DNA of 40,681 bases. Source: a virus. The stretch is taken from the IMG/VR virus record IMGVR_UViG_3300034104_000271, positions 1 through 40,681 of that record; one strand, written 5' to 3'. Under the pieces are notes generated by a model. It saw only the letters and a list, made by a program, of their open reading frames with translations, ran no database searches and was not told the DNA's origin. The position numbers and the translations under genes are program-made. Shown piece by piece: positions 31,091 to 38,028 of the stretch (position 1 is its first letter; each line of letters starts with the position of its first letter).

Positions 31091-31297
31091 TCAGGCTGTC
31101 GCAAGCATACGCTCGCATGCGGCATCATAGATCATACGTCCGTTCTCGGTCAGGTTGTCAACGTCAAGCAACGGCGACGGCTTGAACTTACGGGACAACT
31201 TGCAGAGCCTAGCGTATTCCCGCGACCATTGGCCGCCGTGGCAGTGTGACAGGGCCAGATAGTAGGCTTCGGCGATGTCGAATCGGTCAAAATACAT
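31091..31297 (-). CDS. 68-aa hypothetical protein
   Basis: The start ATG 31297 is chosen because GGAG precedes it; the frame is open to 31348 but lacks a ribosome site there. The protein (MYFDRFDIAEAYYLALSHCH, then WSREYARLCKLSRKF) is aromatic and basic with a helical C-terminus. Similar short proteins occur in early regions of lytic phages; no function known. Confidence 0.65.
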   Translation of the reverse strand: MYFDRFDIAEAYYLALSHCHGGQWSREYARLCKLSRKFKPSPLLDVDNLTENGRMIYDAACERMLATA

Positions 31298-31333
31298 GTT
31301 AGTTCTCCAGTGTGTCAGGGTTGAGGGAAGGTG

Positions 31334-31373
31334 TACAGTGTAGGGCACCAGTGTCTGTAGTGCCCTAGGTGTA
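31334..31373 (-). ncRNA. Structured intergenic hairpin, copy B
   Basis: Inverted repeat TAGGGCAC (31341-31348)/GTGCCCTA (31360-31367) with an 11-base loop and a possible outer TACA/TGTA pair. It is followed on the plus strand by GGTGTAAACCCT, shared with copy A at 30281-30319. The stem sequence differs from copy A by compensated changes. It lies between two leftward genes. Confidence 0.62.
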
Positions 31374-31378
31374 AACCC

Positions 31379-31759
31379 TCACCAAGCATGGATTGCCCGG
31401 ATGATACCAAAGCGACCTTTAGGCGTGTCCTCGACAGTCATCCTCACATGATTCGCTGATGTCACGGGAGACTCATCAAGACGGTCGACGAAGGTGCTGT
31501 ACTTGTAAGGATTGTAAGTGATCAGCACATCGTCATCGTTGATGATACGCGGACAATCAATGTGACCGACAACCCCAGCGTGTACGTTCTTCCGCTTCTC
31601 TTTGATGACACGCTGACGACCAGCCTCAGAGACCTTGAACTGTACACCGTGGAGGAACACCTCGTCAGTGTGCTTGATAACCCTTCCCTTGTTAGGCCCC
31701 TCAAGAGCCTTGACAGAGAAGGTCCGCTTGTGAAGATTGAAGTAGACAAAGACCTTCAT
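31379..31759 (-). CDS. Conserved early phage protein
   Basis: A 126-aa protein with strand-rich N-terminus (MKVFVYFNLHKRTFSVKALE), a basic middle (RQRVIKEKRKNVHAGVVG) and a mixed C-terminus. The layout KxFSVKALEGxxKGRVIxH...FKVSEAGRQRV is familiar from unassigned early proteins of lytic podoviruses. Strong GAGGAG site. Second gene of the leftward unit. Confidence 0.68.
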   Translation of the reverse strand: MKVFVYFNLHKRTFSVKALEGPNKGRVIKHTDEVFLHGVQFKVSEAGRQRVIKEKRKNVHAGVVGHIDCPRIINDDDVLITYNPYKYSTFVDRLDESPVTSANHVRMTVEDTPKGRFGIIRAIHAW

Positions 31760-31768
31760 GGTGACTCC

Positions 31769-31957
31769 TCAGTACAGTTCAGGACGCAACAGCAGTTCGT
31801 CTGCGATGTCAATCAACATAGTGTGACTGACAACACGCCCGGTAGCGATGGCAACCAGCATGGAGATGTTGTCAAAATTCCTGTCATGCGCCTGCATTTT
31901 AGCATTCTCAATCAGACGATCCTTGATGAGTGCTTGGATGATCTCTTGCATATTCAT
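31769..31957 (-). CDS. First gene of the leftward unit, 62-aa helical protein
   Basis: Preceded by CAGGAGAAC, with an alternative ATG two codons in. The protein is helical (MNMQEIIQALIKDRLIENAK, then MLVAIATGRVV) and lies about 45 bases after the predicted leftward transcription start. First-expressed genes of this kind often counter or redirect host functions; nothing in the sequence shows which. Confidence 0.62.
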   Translation of the reverse strand: MNMQEIIQALIKDRLIENAKMQAHDRNFDNISMLVAIATGRVVSHTMLIDIADELLLRPELY

Positions 31958-32008
31958 GGTCTGTTCTCCTGGTTGCGTTGTCGCTGCGTTGTTTGCTGCG
32001 ATGAATGA

Positions 32009-32036
32009 ACTATAGCGTATCTTTTGAGCCTGTCAA
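32009..32036 (-). promoter_or_regulatory. Main leftward sigma70 promoter
   Basis: Minus strand TTGACA (32031-32036), a 16-bp spacer and TATAGT (32009-32014). Predicted start near 32002, about 45 bases before the first leftward gene. The inverted repeat at 32047-32063 sits just upstream of the -35 element. Confidence 0.85.
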
Positions 32037-32046
32037 TAACTATTTT

Positions 32047-32063
32047 CTAGGGACAAACCCTAG
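32047..32063. repeat. Inverted repeat at the leftward promoter
   Basis: CTAGGG-ACAAA-CCCTAG, a perfect 6-bp arm on each side of a 5-base centre, located 11 bp upstream of the leftward -35 box. Candidate operator for a repressor or activator. Confidence 0.55.
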
Positions 32064-32101
32064 TATCACTGTTGTATTTTTACCACACTATCATGCTGCA
32101 T

Positions 32102-32117
32102 TGTTTCACGTGGAACA
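32102..32117. promoter_or_regulatory. parS consensus site (ParB-binding)
   Basis: TGTTTCACGTGGAACA fits the bacterial chromosomal parS consensus TGTTNCACGTGNAACA at all 14 fixed positions. Its complement, TGTTCCACGTGAAACA, is the form I recall as classic for Bacillus subtilis. The site is about 66 bp upstream of the leftward -35 box. No parA or parB gene is found in the genome, so any ParB that binds it must come from the host. Confidence 0.8.
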
Positions 32118-32156
32118 CCAATGGCCTGGAGCTTGAGTGCACTATCAAGTACCTGT

Positions 32157-32176
32157 CAGGTATGCTCAGGTATGCT
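32157..32176 (+). repeat. Tandem 10-bp repeat CAGGTATGCT
   Basis: Two exact adjacent copies (32157-32166, 32167-32176), preceded by the small inverted repeat ACCTG-T-CAGGT. Spacing of one helical turn suits protein binding on one DNA face. Confidence 0.65.
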
Positions 32177-32237
32177 TCAGAGGCACCACCAATGCTCCAC
32201 ACTTCAGTGTCTCCCACGATCTAAAACGTCATTCCAT

Positions 32238-32257
32238 AATGTAAAACGCATTACATT
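32238..32257. repeat. Inverted repeat AATGTAA/TTACATT
   Basis: Seven-base arms (32238-32244, 32251-32257) around AACGCA. The half-site recurs as the tandem ACTTTACATT pair at 29352-29371, hinting at one shared DNA-binding factor. Confidence 0.5.
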
Positions 32258-32305
32258 GGTGCATCATCATAGACTTATATAAGCATATAAGCATGTACTT
32301 ATATA

Positions 32306-32351
32306 GATCGTCAGTGTACTGATGATGTGTATGCTGATCGTCAGTGTGCTG
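32306..32351 (+). repeat. Direct repeat GATCGTCAGTGTRCTG, two copies
   Basis: Copies at 32306-32321 and 32336-32351 differ at one base and are spaced 30 bp start to start, close to three helical turns. Each contains a partial palindrome. Candidate iterons or operators. Confidence 0.65.
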
Positions 32352-32407
32352 TGAAGACCCGGGGGAGGGGTCAGACTGCTGTAGTAATTGTTGATGGAGC
32401 CTCTAAC

Positions 32408-32445
32408 GCTTACAAAAAAGTAAATAGAGCTTACAAAAAAGTAAA
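32408..32445 (+). repeat. Exact 17-bp direct repeat
   Basis: GCTTACAAAAAAGTAAA occurs at 32408-32424 and 32429-32445, 21 bp start to start (two helical turns). The A6 tracts would bend DNA in phase. Candidate origin or operator element. Confidence 0.7.
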
Positions 32446-32639
32446 ACTAGAAAGACCTAAATAAGAATAATTCTCATTTACGTTTCATGCAAAAGACTAG
32501 GGTAAGTACTTATCAGATCTAGAAAAAGTAAGGAACTAGGGAGTCCAATCCGTACACCCTGGATGGGGGACTTTAAAGTTAGCCACTGTTGTAAATAAAC
32601 AACAATGTACATCTACTAAAAATAAATATTAAAAAGCTA

Positions 32640-32668
32640 TTGACAAAATGACAGAAATGTGCTATGAT
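32640..32668 (+). promoter_or_regulatory. Main rightward sigma70 promoter
   Basis: TTGACA (32640-32645), a 17-bp spacer and TATGAT (32663-32668). The transcript would begin near 32675 with a 7-bp stem-loop (32675-32681/32689-32695), then a second hairpin (GAACAG/CTGTTC, 32715-32733). It drives terminase and the virion genes after an unusually long leader of about 200 bases. Confidence 0.88.
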
Positions 32669-32881
32669 AAGTATTCTTGTACGATGAATACAAGACAGGG
32701 GCCTCAATGAAACCGAACAGTGGGCGGCTGTTCAGACACATCAAGGTTCTAACAATGATTGCATTTAAACATACTTAGGGTAGTTCATTAGGAACCCCCT
32801 GCGTTAATGCAGCATGTCAGAACTTTATAGTACTATACTTAAGCTACCGCTCACAATACCGTCTCCTATAAGGATAAAGAC

Positions 32882-33277
32882 ATGACCAAGCCTTCAGGCA
32901 ACCCTAAGGGAAGACCAAGTAAGTCTGACCTTGCAGCAATCAAAGAGAATAGACCTGTCGGTAGACCTAAGGGCACCAAGGCAATTATTGATGGGTATGT
33001 ACAGCGTATGCTTGCATCACCTAAGAGTGCTAAGGTCTTAGAGGCTATCTTTGATGCAGCATTGGATCCAGAGAATAAAAATCAAGCAGCAGCCTGGAAG
33101 CTAGTTATTGACAGAGTTGCACCCATCAGTGCCTTTGATGTTACCAATAAGAGTGGAGGTGGTGTACCTCAGATCAGCATCAACATTAGTGGGCTTAACT
33201 CACCAACGGTAAACACTGAGCAAGTGTATGATGTCAGCGATGCTGAGTACACGGAGGTGATTGATGACGAGTCTTAA
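32882..33277 (+). CDS. Putative terminase small subunit
   Basis: A 131-aa protein directly upstream of the large terminase. The N-terminus has two AT-hook-like motifs (GNPKGRPSK and VGRPKGTKA), then a helical part (YVQRMLASPKSAKVLEAIFDAAL, NQAAAWKLVIDRVAP) of the kind seen in small terminases and an acidic end. It would recognise the packaging site and regulate the motor. Ribosome site is AAGGA. Identity rests mainly on position and DNA-binding composition. Confidence 0.75.
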   Translation: MTKPSGNPKGRPSKSDLAAIKENRPVGRPKGTKAIIDGYVQRMLASPKSAKVLEAIFDAALDPENKNQAAAWKLVIDRVAPISAFDVTNKSGGGVPQISINISGLNSPTVNTEQVYDVSDAEYTEVIDDES

Positions 33278-34523
33278 CTTCCAACTACTTAAGTGGCAGC
33301 AGGATGTCTTCAAGAGCGATAAACGGTTCAAGGTTGTAGCTGCTGGTCGTCGATGTGGTAAGTCTAGGTTGTCGGCAGTAACGCTTCTCATAGAGGCTCT
33401 AAACTGTCCTGAAGGCAGTCATGTGATGTATGTGGCTCCTACGCTAGGACAAGCACGAACGATTATCTGGGATCTTCTACATGAGCTTGGAAGACCTGTA
33501 ATCAAGAGCAGTCACGTTAACAACCTTGAGATCAGTCTTATCAACGGTAGAAAGATTCTGATCAGAGGCGCAGACAATCCTGACAGTCTTCGTGGTGTGA
33601 GTTTAACATACTTAGTGTTGGACGAATGCGCCTTCATTAAAGAAGATGTATGGCAGAAGATTCTTCGTGCTGCATTGTCCGACAAAAAAGGTAGAGCTTT
33701 ATTCATCTCAACTCCTAGCGGTAGAAACTGGTTCTACGATGTTTATAAGCTAGGGTTGTCGGATGAAGATGAAGAGTGGAAGGCATGGCACTTCACCACC
33801 CAAGATAACGAAACAATCGATCCTAAAGAAATTGAAGCTGCTAAACGAACACTAAGTTCCTTTGCTTTTAAGCAAGAGTACTTGAGTAGCTTTGACAACG
33901 CAGGTGCTGATGTCTTTAAGCAAGAATGGTTCAAGACAGCACCAGAGCCGCAGTATGGCTCTTATGTCGTTGCTATTGACTTAGCAGGCTTTGAGGACGT
34001 AGGGTCTACTGCTAGCGCAGCAAAGAAGAGATTAGATGAATCAGCTATTGCTATTGTCAAGGTAACTGACAATGGTGATTGGTGGGTTAAAGAGATCAGA
34101 CATGGACGATGGGATATCAGAACCACTGCTGTGAACATCCTAAAGTCCATCAGGGATCATCAACCCATTGGTGTTGGTATTGAGCGTGGTTCATTAAAGA
34201 ATGCAGTGTTACCGTATCTAACGGATCTGATGCGTAAAAACAACATCTATTCGCACATCACTGATCTGACACACGGTAACAAGAAGAAGGCTGAAAGAGT
34301 TGTGTGGGGTCTTCAGGGAAGACTTGAGCATGGTCGTATCAGCTTTAACGAGGACGAGGATTGGGAAGAGTTTGTCGATCAGCTTATCATGTTCCCTACA
34401 GCAGGTGTGCATGACGACTTGGTTGATGCTTTGTCCTATGTAGATCAATTAGCTGTTACTCCTTATCTTCAAGATTATGAAGAAGAAGAGTACGAAGTTT
34501 TTGACAAAATAGCGGGGTATTGA
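33264..34523 (+). CDS. terL: Terminase large subunit
   Basis: A 419-aa packaging motor ATPase-nuclease. Walker A-like GRRCGKS is at residues 28-34, Walker B YLVLDE at 116-121, and the coupling motif ISTPSGRN follows. The RNase-H-like nuclease has Asp residues in VAIDLAGFEDVG, a central ERGSLKNAV segment and HDDLVDALSY near the end. ATG 33264 is chosen because GGAGG lies six bases upstream. It overlaps the small subunit by 14 bases and the portal by one. Confidence 0.93.
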   Translation: MTSLNFQLLKWQQDVFKSDKRFKVVAAGRRCGKSRLSAVTLLIEALNCPEGSHVMYVAPTLGQARTIIWDLLHELGRPVIKSSHVNNLEISLINGRKILIRGADNPDSLRGVSLTYLVLDECAFIKEDVWQKILRAALSDKKGRALFISTPSGRNWFYDVYKLGLSDEDEEWKAWHFTTQDNETIDPKEIEAAKRTLSSFAFKQEYLSSFDNAGADVFKQEWFKTAPEPQYGSYVVAIDLAGFEDVGSTASAAKKRLDESAIAIVKVTDNGDWWVKEIRHGRWDIRTTAVNILKSIRDHQPIGVGIERGSLKNAVLPYLTDLMRKNNIYSHITDLTHGNKKKAERVVWGLQGRLEHGRISFNEDEDWEEFVDQLIMFPTAGVHDDLVDALSYVDQLAVTPYLQDYEEEEYEVFDKIAGY

Positions 34524-36544
34524 TGGACGATTATAACGACAAACCGCCTGAGAGCCTCTTTGAGGAACCTTCAGAAGAGGAACGTGAGTTAACTTCCTGG
34601 GTTGTTGACCACTGTGATCGGTGGCGTGACCATAGAGATTCTAACTTCCAAGAACTGTGGGAAGAATACGAGCGTATCTTCCGTGGTATTTGGGATGCTG
34701 CGGACAAGACCAGAGACTCTGAGCGTAGTCGTATCATCAGTCCTGCCACGCAGCAGGCTGTGGAGACCCGACATGCTGAGATCATGGAAGCTATCTTTGG
34801 TAACGGAGAGTTCTTTGATATCTCTGATGACCTCAAAGACATCGATGGCAACCCTCTGGACATTGAAGCCATCCGTAAACAGCTTCATGAAGACTTCAAG
34901 AAAGACAAGATCAAGAAGTCTGTAGACCAGATTGAGTTGATGGCTGAGATCTACGGTACTGGCATCGGTGAAATCCTTGTCGGTACTGAGATGGAATACA
35001 CTCCTGCTACGCAACCGATGCCGGGGGTGCAAGCAGCAGCCATTGGTGTGTCGGAGTCTGAGCGTGTTACGGTCAAGATCAAGCCTGTAAACCCTAAGAA
35101 TTTCCTTATTGACCCTAACGCAGACAGCATTGATGATGCTTTGGGTGTCGCTATTGAGAAGTATGTCTCAATTCACAAAGTAGTTGAGAACATTGAGAAG
35201 GGTATTTACAAGAAAGCCAACATCGGACCAGTGTATTCTGACGATGACTTGGAGCCTACGCAGGAACTTCGTACCTATCACGACGATAAGGTTAAGCTAC
35301 TGACGTACTACGGCTTAGTTCCCAAAGAGTATCTGTATCCTGAAGAAGACGAATACGAAGAGTTGTTCCCTGAAGGCTCAGAAGCAGACGAGCATTGCAA
35401 CTTAGTTGAGGCTATTGTTGTGATTGCTAACGATGGTATCCTTCTAAAGGCTGAGGAAAGCCCGTACATGATGAAGGATCGTCCTGTGGTGGCCTATCAG
35501 GATGATACGGTGCCTGGACGCTTCTGGGGTCGCGGTACTGTTGAGAAGGCCTACAACATGCAGAAGGCCATTGACGGTCAACTGCGTGCTCATATGGACT
35601 CTCTGGCCCTTACAACGGCTCCTATGATCGCTATGGACGCTACGCGACTGCCGCGTGGTGCCAAGTTTGAGATCAAGCCCGGTAAGGCTATTCTGACTAA
35701 CGGTGCTCCAAGTGAAATCCTGTACCCGTTTAAGTTTGGTCAGACGGACGGTAATGCGGTGGCGGCTGCTCAGAACTTTGAGAGAATGCTTCTACAAGCT
35801 ACTGGCACCGTTGACAGTGCTGGCATGCCTAGTAACGTACCCCGTGATGCTTCTGCCGGTGGTATGTCGATGGCTATGGCAGGAATTATCAAGAAGTATA
35901 AGCGAACCTTGACTAATTTCCAAGAAGATTTCATGATTCCGTTCATTAACAAGGCTGTATTCAGGTACATGCAGTTTGATCCTGAACGTTATCCTTCTGT
36001 GGATATGACGTTTGTGCCTACGGCAACGCTTGGTATCCTTGCTCGTGAGTTTGAACAGCAACAGATGATTGCTTTGTTGCAGACTTTGGGGCCTGATACG
36101 CCTGTTCTGCCTCTGATCCTCAAGGGTATCCTTGAAAACAGTAGTTTGAGCAACCGTGGTGACTTGATTGCTGCACTGCAACAGATGAGTCAGCCTGATC
36201 CTGCTGCCCAAGAGGCTGCTATGGCTCAGCAACAGGCTCAAATGCAGCTTCTGGCAGCTCAAGTACAGGAATTGCAGGCTAAGGCTGCTAGAGAGTCTGC
36301 TGAAGCTCAAAAGGCTACTGTGGAGGCTCAGATTGCACCTCAAGTTGCACAAGCAAAATACATCGCTGCACTGTCTAACAACCTGAATGAAGACAACGAA
36401 AGCAAGGATTTTGAACGTCGAGTCAAACTTGCTGATATTGCCTTGAGGGAAAAGGACATTGACAGCAATGAACGTATTGCTTTAGCTCAAATGGAAACAA
36501 AGCGCAAGGAAACGGAACGCTTTAATACAGCATTGGGTGAATAA
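34523..36544 (+). CDS. Portal protein
   Basis: A 673-aa protein that would form the dodecameric DNA entry ring. It begins at ATG 34523, sharing one base with the terL stop. Features include acidic N-terminus, WEEYERIFRGIWD, KPVNPKNFLIDPNADSIDDA, PGRFWGRGTVEKAYNMQKAIDG and LPRGAKFEIKPGKAILTNG, common in podoviral portals of 600-750 aa. The last 130 residues are a Gln/Ala-rich coiled coil (AQQQAQMQLLAAQVQEL), likely the barrel or internal extension. It follows terL in standard order. Confidence 0.88.
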   Translation: MDDYNDKPPESLFEEPSEEERELTSWVVDHCDRWRDHRDSNFQELWEEYERIFRGIWDAADKTRDSERSRIISPATQQAVETRHAEIMEAIFGNGEFFDISDDLKDIDGNPLDIEAIRKQLHEDFKKDKIKKSVDQIELMAEIYGTGIGEILVGTEMEYTPATQPMPGVQAAAIGVSESERVTVKIKPVNPKNFLIDPNADSIDDALGVAIEKYVSIHKVVENIEKGIYKKANIGPVYSDDDLEPTQELRTYHDDKVKLLTYYGLVPKEYLYPEEDEYEELFPEGSEADEHCNLVEAIVVIANDGILLKAEESPYMMKDRPVVAYQDDTVPGRFWGRGTVEKAYNMQKAIDGQLRAHMDSLALTTAPMIAMDATRLPRGAKFEIKPGKAILTNGAPSEILYPFKFGQTDGNAVAAAQNFERMLLQATGTVDSAGMPSNVPRDASAGGMSMAMAGIIKKYKRTLTNFQEDFMIPFINKAVFRYMQFDPERYPSVDMTFVPTATLGILAREFEQQQMIALLQTLGPDTPVLPLILKGILENSSLSNRGDLIAALQQMSQPDPAAQEAAMAQQQAQMQLLAAQVQELQAKAARESAEAQKATVEAQIAPQVAQAKYIAALSNNLNEDNESKDFERRVKLADIALREKDIDSNERIALAQMETKRKETERFNTALGE

Positions 36545-36993
36545 TGGATGAAGATAAGCTCCTCATACTGGCTGAGAACATCGGTAAGCTCAAAAAACAG
36601 TTAAAGGAGCTTACCACTCAAGCTGACACAATTAAGAAGCTAGAAGGCCCTCAAGGAGTTCCTGGCAAAGAAGGAAAACAAGGTAAACAAGGCCCTTCGG
36701 GGCCTCAAGGACCGCAAGGTATTCCTGGCAAAGAAGGAAAAGAAGGGCCTGCTGGCGCTAAAGGCAAAGCAGGTGCTGATGGTGTGTCAGTAGTTGATGC
36801 CAAAGTAGACTTTGATAACTCCTTGGTGTTAAAACTGTCTGATGGATCTGAAATTGATGCTGGTCAGCTTAATGTTGGACAATCTGGAAGCAATGTTTCA
36901 GTGATTCAGCAATACTCTGGTCCTACAACAACTGTTTCTGCTACTGAGCCTGTGTCTCCTCAAGTTGGTGACATTTGGTACGATATTTCTTAA
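36544..36993 (+). CDS. Collagen-like virion protein
   Basis: A 149-aa protein. Residues 1-33 form a leucine/lysine coiled coil, residues 35-80 carry fifteen uninterrupted Gly-X-Y triplets (Gly at every third position), and the C-terminus is a small beta-rich domain ending VGDIWYDIS. Coiled coil plus collagen repeat would trimerise into a short rod, as in collagen-like phage fibres. It overlaps the portal stop by one base (TAATG). Probably a head or tail appendage. Confidence 0.8.
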   Translation: MDEDKLLILAENIGKLKKQLKELTTQADTIKKLEGPQGVPGKEGKQGKQGPSGPQGPQGIPGKEGKEGPAGAKGKAGADGVSVVDAKVDFDNSLVLKLSDGSEIDAGQLNVGQSGSNVSVIQQYSGPTTTVSATEPVSPQVGDIWYDIS

Positions 36994-37003
36994 AGGATAA
37001 ATC

Positions 37004-37378
37004 ATGGCTGTTACTTATACTACTGCTGTTAAAAATGCACGACTGAGTGCTGTGGTGTCTCAGATTGGTTCTACTGGTGTTCTTGAGATTGGAACCACTG
37101 GCATGGCTTCTGTGCTGGCTACGATTGCTCTAGACGCCACCGCAGGCACTGTAGCAAGCGGTGTGTTGACGTTCTCTGGCTTTCCTAAGTCTGATACGTC
37201 TGCCGATGCTACCGGTACTGCCGCTGCTGCACGTATTCGTACTGCTTCTGGCGGTACTGACATCGTTACTGGCTTGAGTGTTGGTACTTCTGGTTCTGAC
37301 ATTAACCTGAACAGCACCAGCATTGCTTCGGGCCAAACCGTTACGATTAACTCTGCTACCATCACGCACGCAGCATGA
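37004..37378 (+). CDS. Small Ala/Thr/Ser-rich virion protein
   Basis: A 124-aa protein with low-complexity beta-type sequence (GTVASGVLTFSGFPKS, GSDINLNSTSIASGQ). The N-terminus MAVTYTTAVKNARLSAVVSQ is shared by small structural proteins of unrelated phages. Lies in a block of appendage genes between portal and scaffold. Function unknown; decoration or fibre component likely. Confidence 0.65.
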   Translation: MAVTYTTAVKNARLSAVVSQIGSTGVLEIGTTGMASVLATIALDATAGTVASGVLTFSGFPKSDTSADATGTAAAARIRTASGGTDIVTGLSVGTSGSDINLNSTSIASGQTVTINSATITHAA

Positions 37379-38028
37379 GTTTACCTAACGACTCCATTGC
37401 TATTACCCCAGGCATCGGAGCAACAGTAGCAACACAACTTGTTTCTTCTAAAGAATATCAGGTTGTGATGCTTGCCATGCCTGATGGTCATTTAGCAAAC
37501 TCATTACCGCAATACCGGATGATTTGTCCCAGCCAAACAGTTGGTGCCAATAAGGTGTATCTTGACTTTTTTAACGCTACTGGCAGCGGTGTATCGCTTC
37601 GTATCTTATCTGCGTATTGCTTTGCAGACAACGACACTGCTGTGACGGGTACGCTGGGTGTTGAAGTCAACTTAACCCGTACAACGGCAGTAGGTACTGG
37701 TGGTACGGCAGCAACCTCAAACGGTACTGCACTAAACGCCATTACACTGAGTACGATGGACACCAACAATGCTGCATTGTCTGCAAACATTACAGCACGT
37801 TCAGCCCCTACAGGTGGTGCAACTGCTGGTGCTTTGTTGGGACAACGTTGGATCTTTACTGAAGAGACTAACGCTGCGACTGCTATTGCAGGTACGGCAG
37901 GTGCTGAGTTTGTTCGTAACGAAGGTGCTGACCTAATTGTTCGTGAAAACTCAGGCCTTCGCTTTGTGCAAGGTACTGTGGCTTCTGTCGGTAACTTATC
38001 ATTTGAAATCACATTTGAGGTGTTCTAA
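37375..38028 (+). CDS. Beta-rich virion protein
   Basis: A 217-aa protein rich in Ala, Thr and Gly with long strand-forming segments (KVYLDFFNATGSGVSLRIL, SVGNLSFEITFEVF). No transmembrane segment. Overlaps the previous gene by four bases and the next by one. Likely an exposed head or fibre protein; no family recognised. Confidence 0.65.
   Translation: MSLPNDSIAITPGIGATVATQLVSSKEYQVVMLAMPDGHLANSLPQYRMICPSQTVGANKVYLDFFNATGSGVSLRILSAYCFADNDTAVTGTLGVEVNLTRTTAVGTGGTAATSNGTALNAITLSTMDTNNAALSANITARSAPTGGATAGALLGQRWIFTEETNAATAIAGTAGAEFVRNEGADLIVRENSGLRFVQGTVASVGNLSFEITFEVF

Larger units (their letters stand above)
31958..32881. promoter_or_regulatory. Divergent control region, candidate replication origin
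   Basis: 924 bp with no convincing gene. It holds the leftward promoter, an inverted repeat beside it, a parS-consensus site, several exact direct and inverted repeats (32157-32176, 32238-32257, 32306-32351, 32408-32445), an AT-rich stretch with the palindrome CTTATATAAG near 32274, and the rightward promoter with leader hairpins (32675-32695, 32715-32733). Phage origins often lie in such regions, but origin function is inferred only from this architecture. Confidence 0.75.

Noticed and set aside
32290-32450. CRISPR array or mini-array
   Set aside because: Repeat families are different from one another, occur only twice each and have no uniform spacers or cas genes.
32707-32778. 23-codon ORF in the rightward leader
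   Set aside because: No good ribosome site, and it overlaps leader hairpins; a leader peptide is possible but unsupported.
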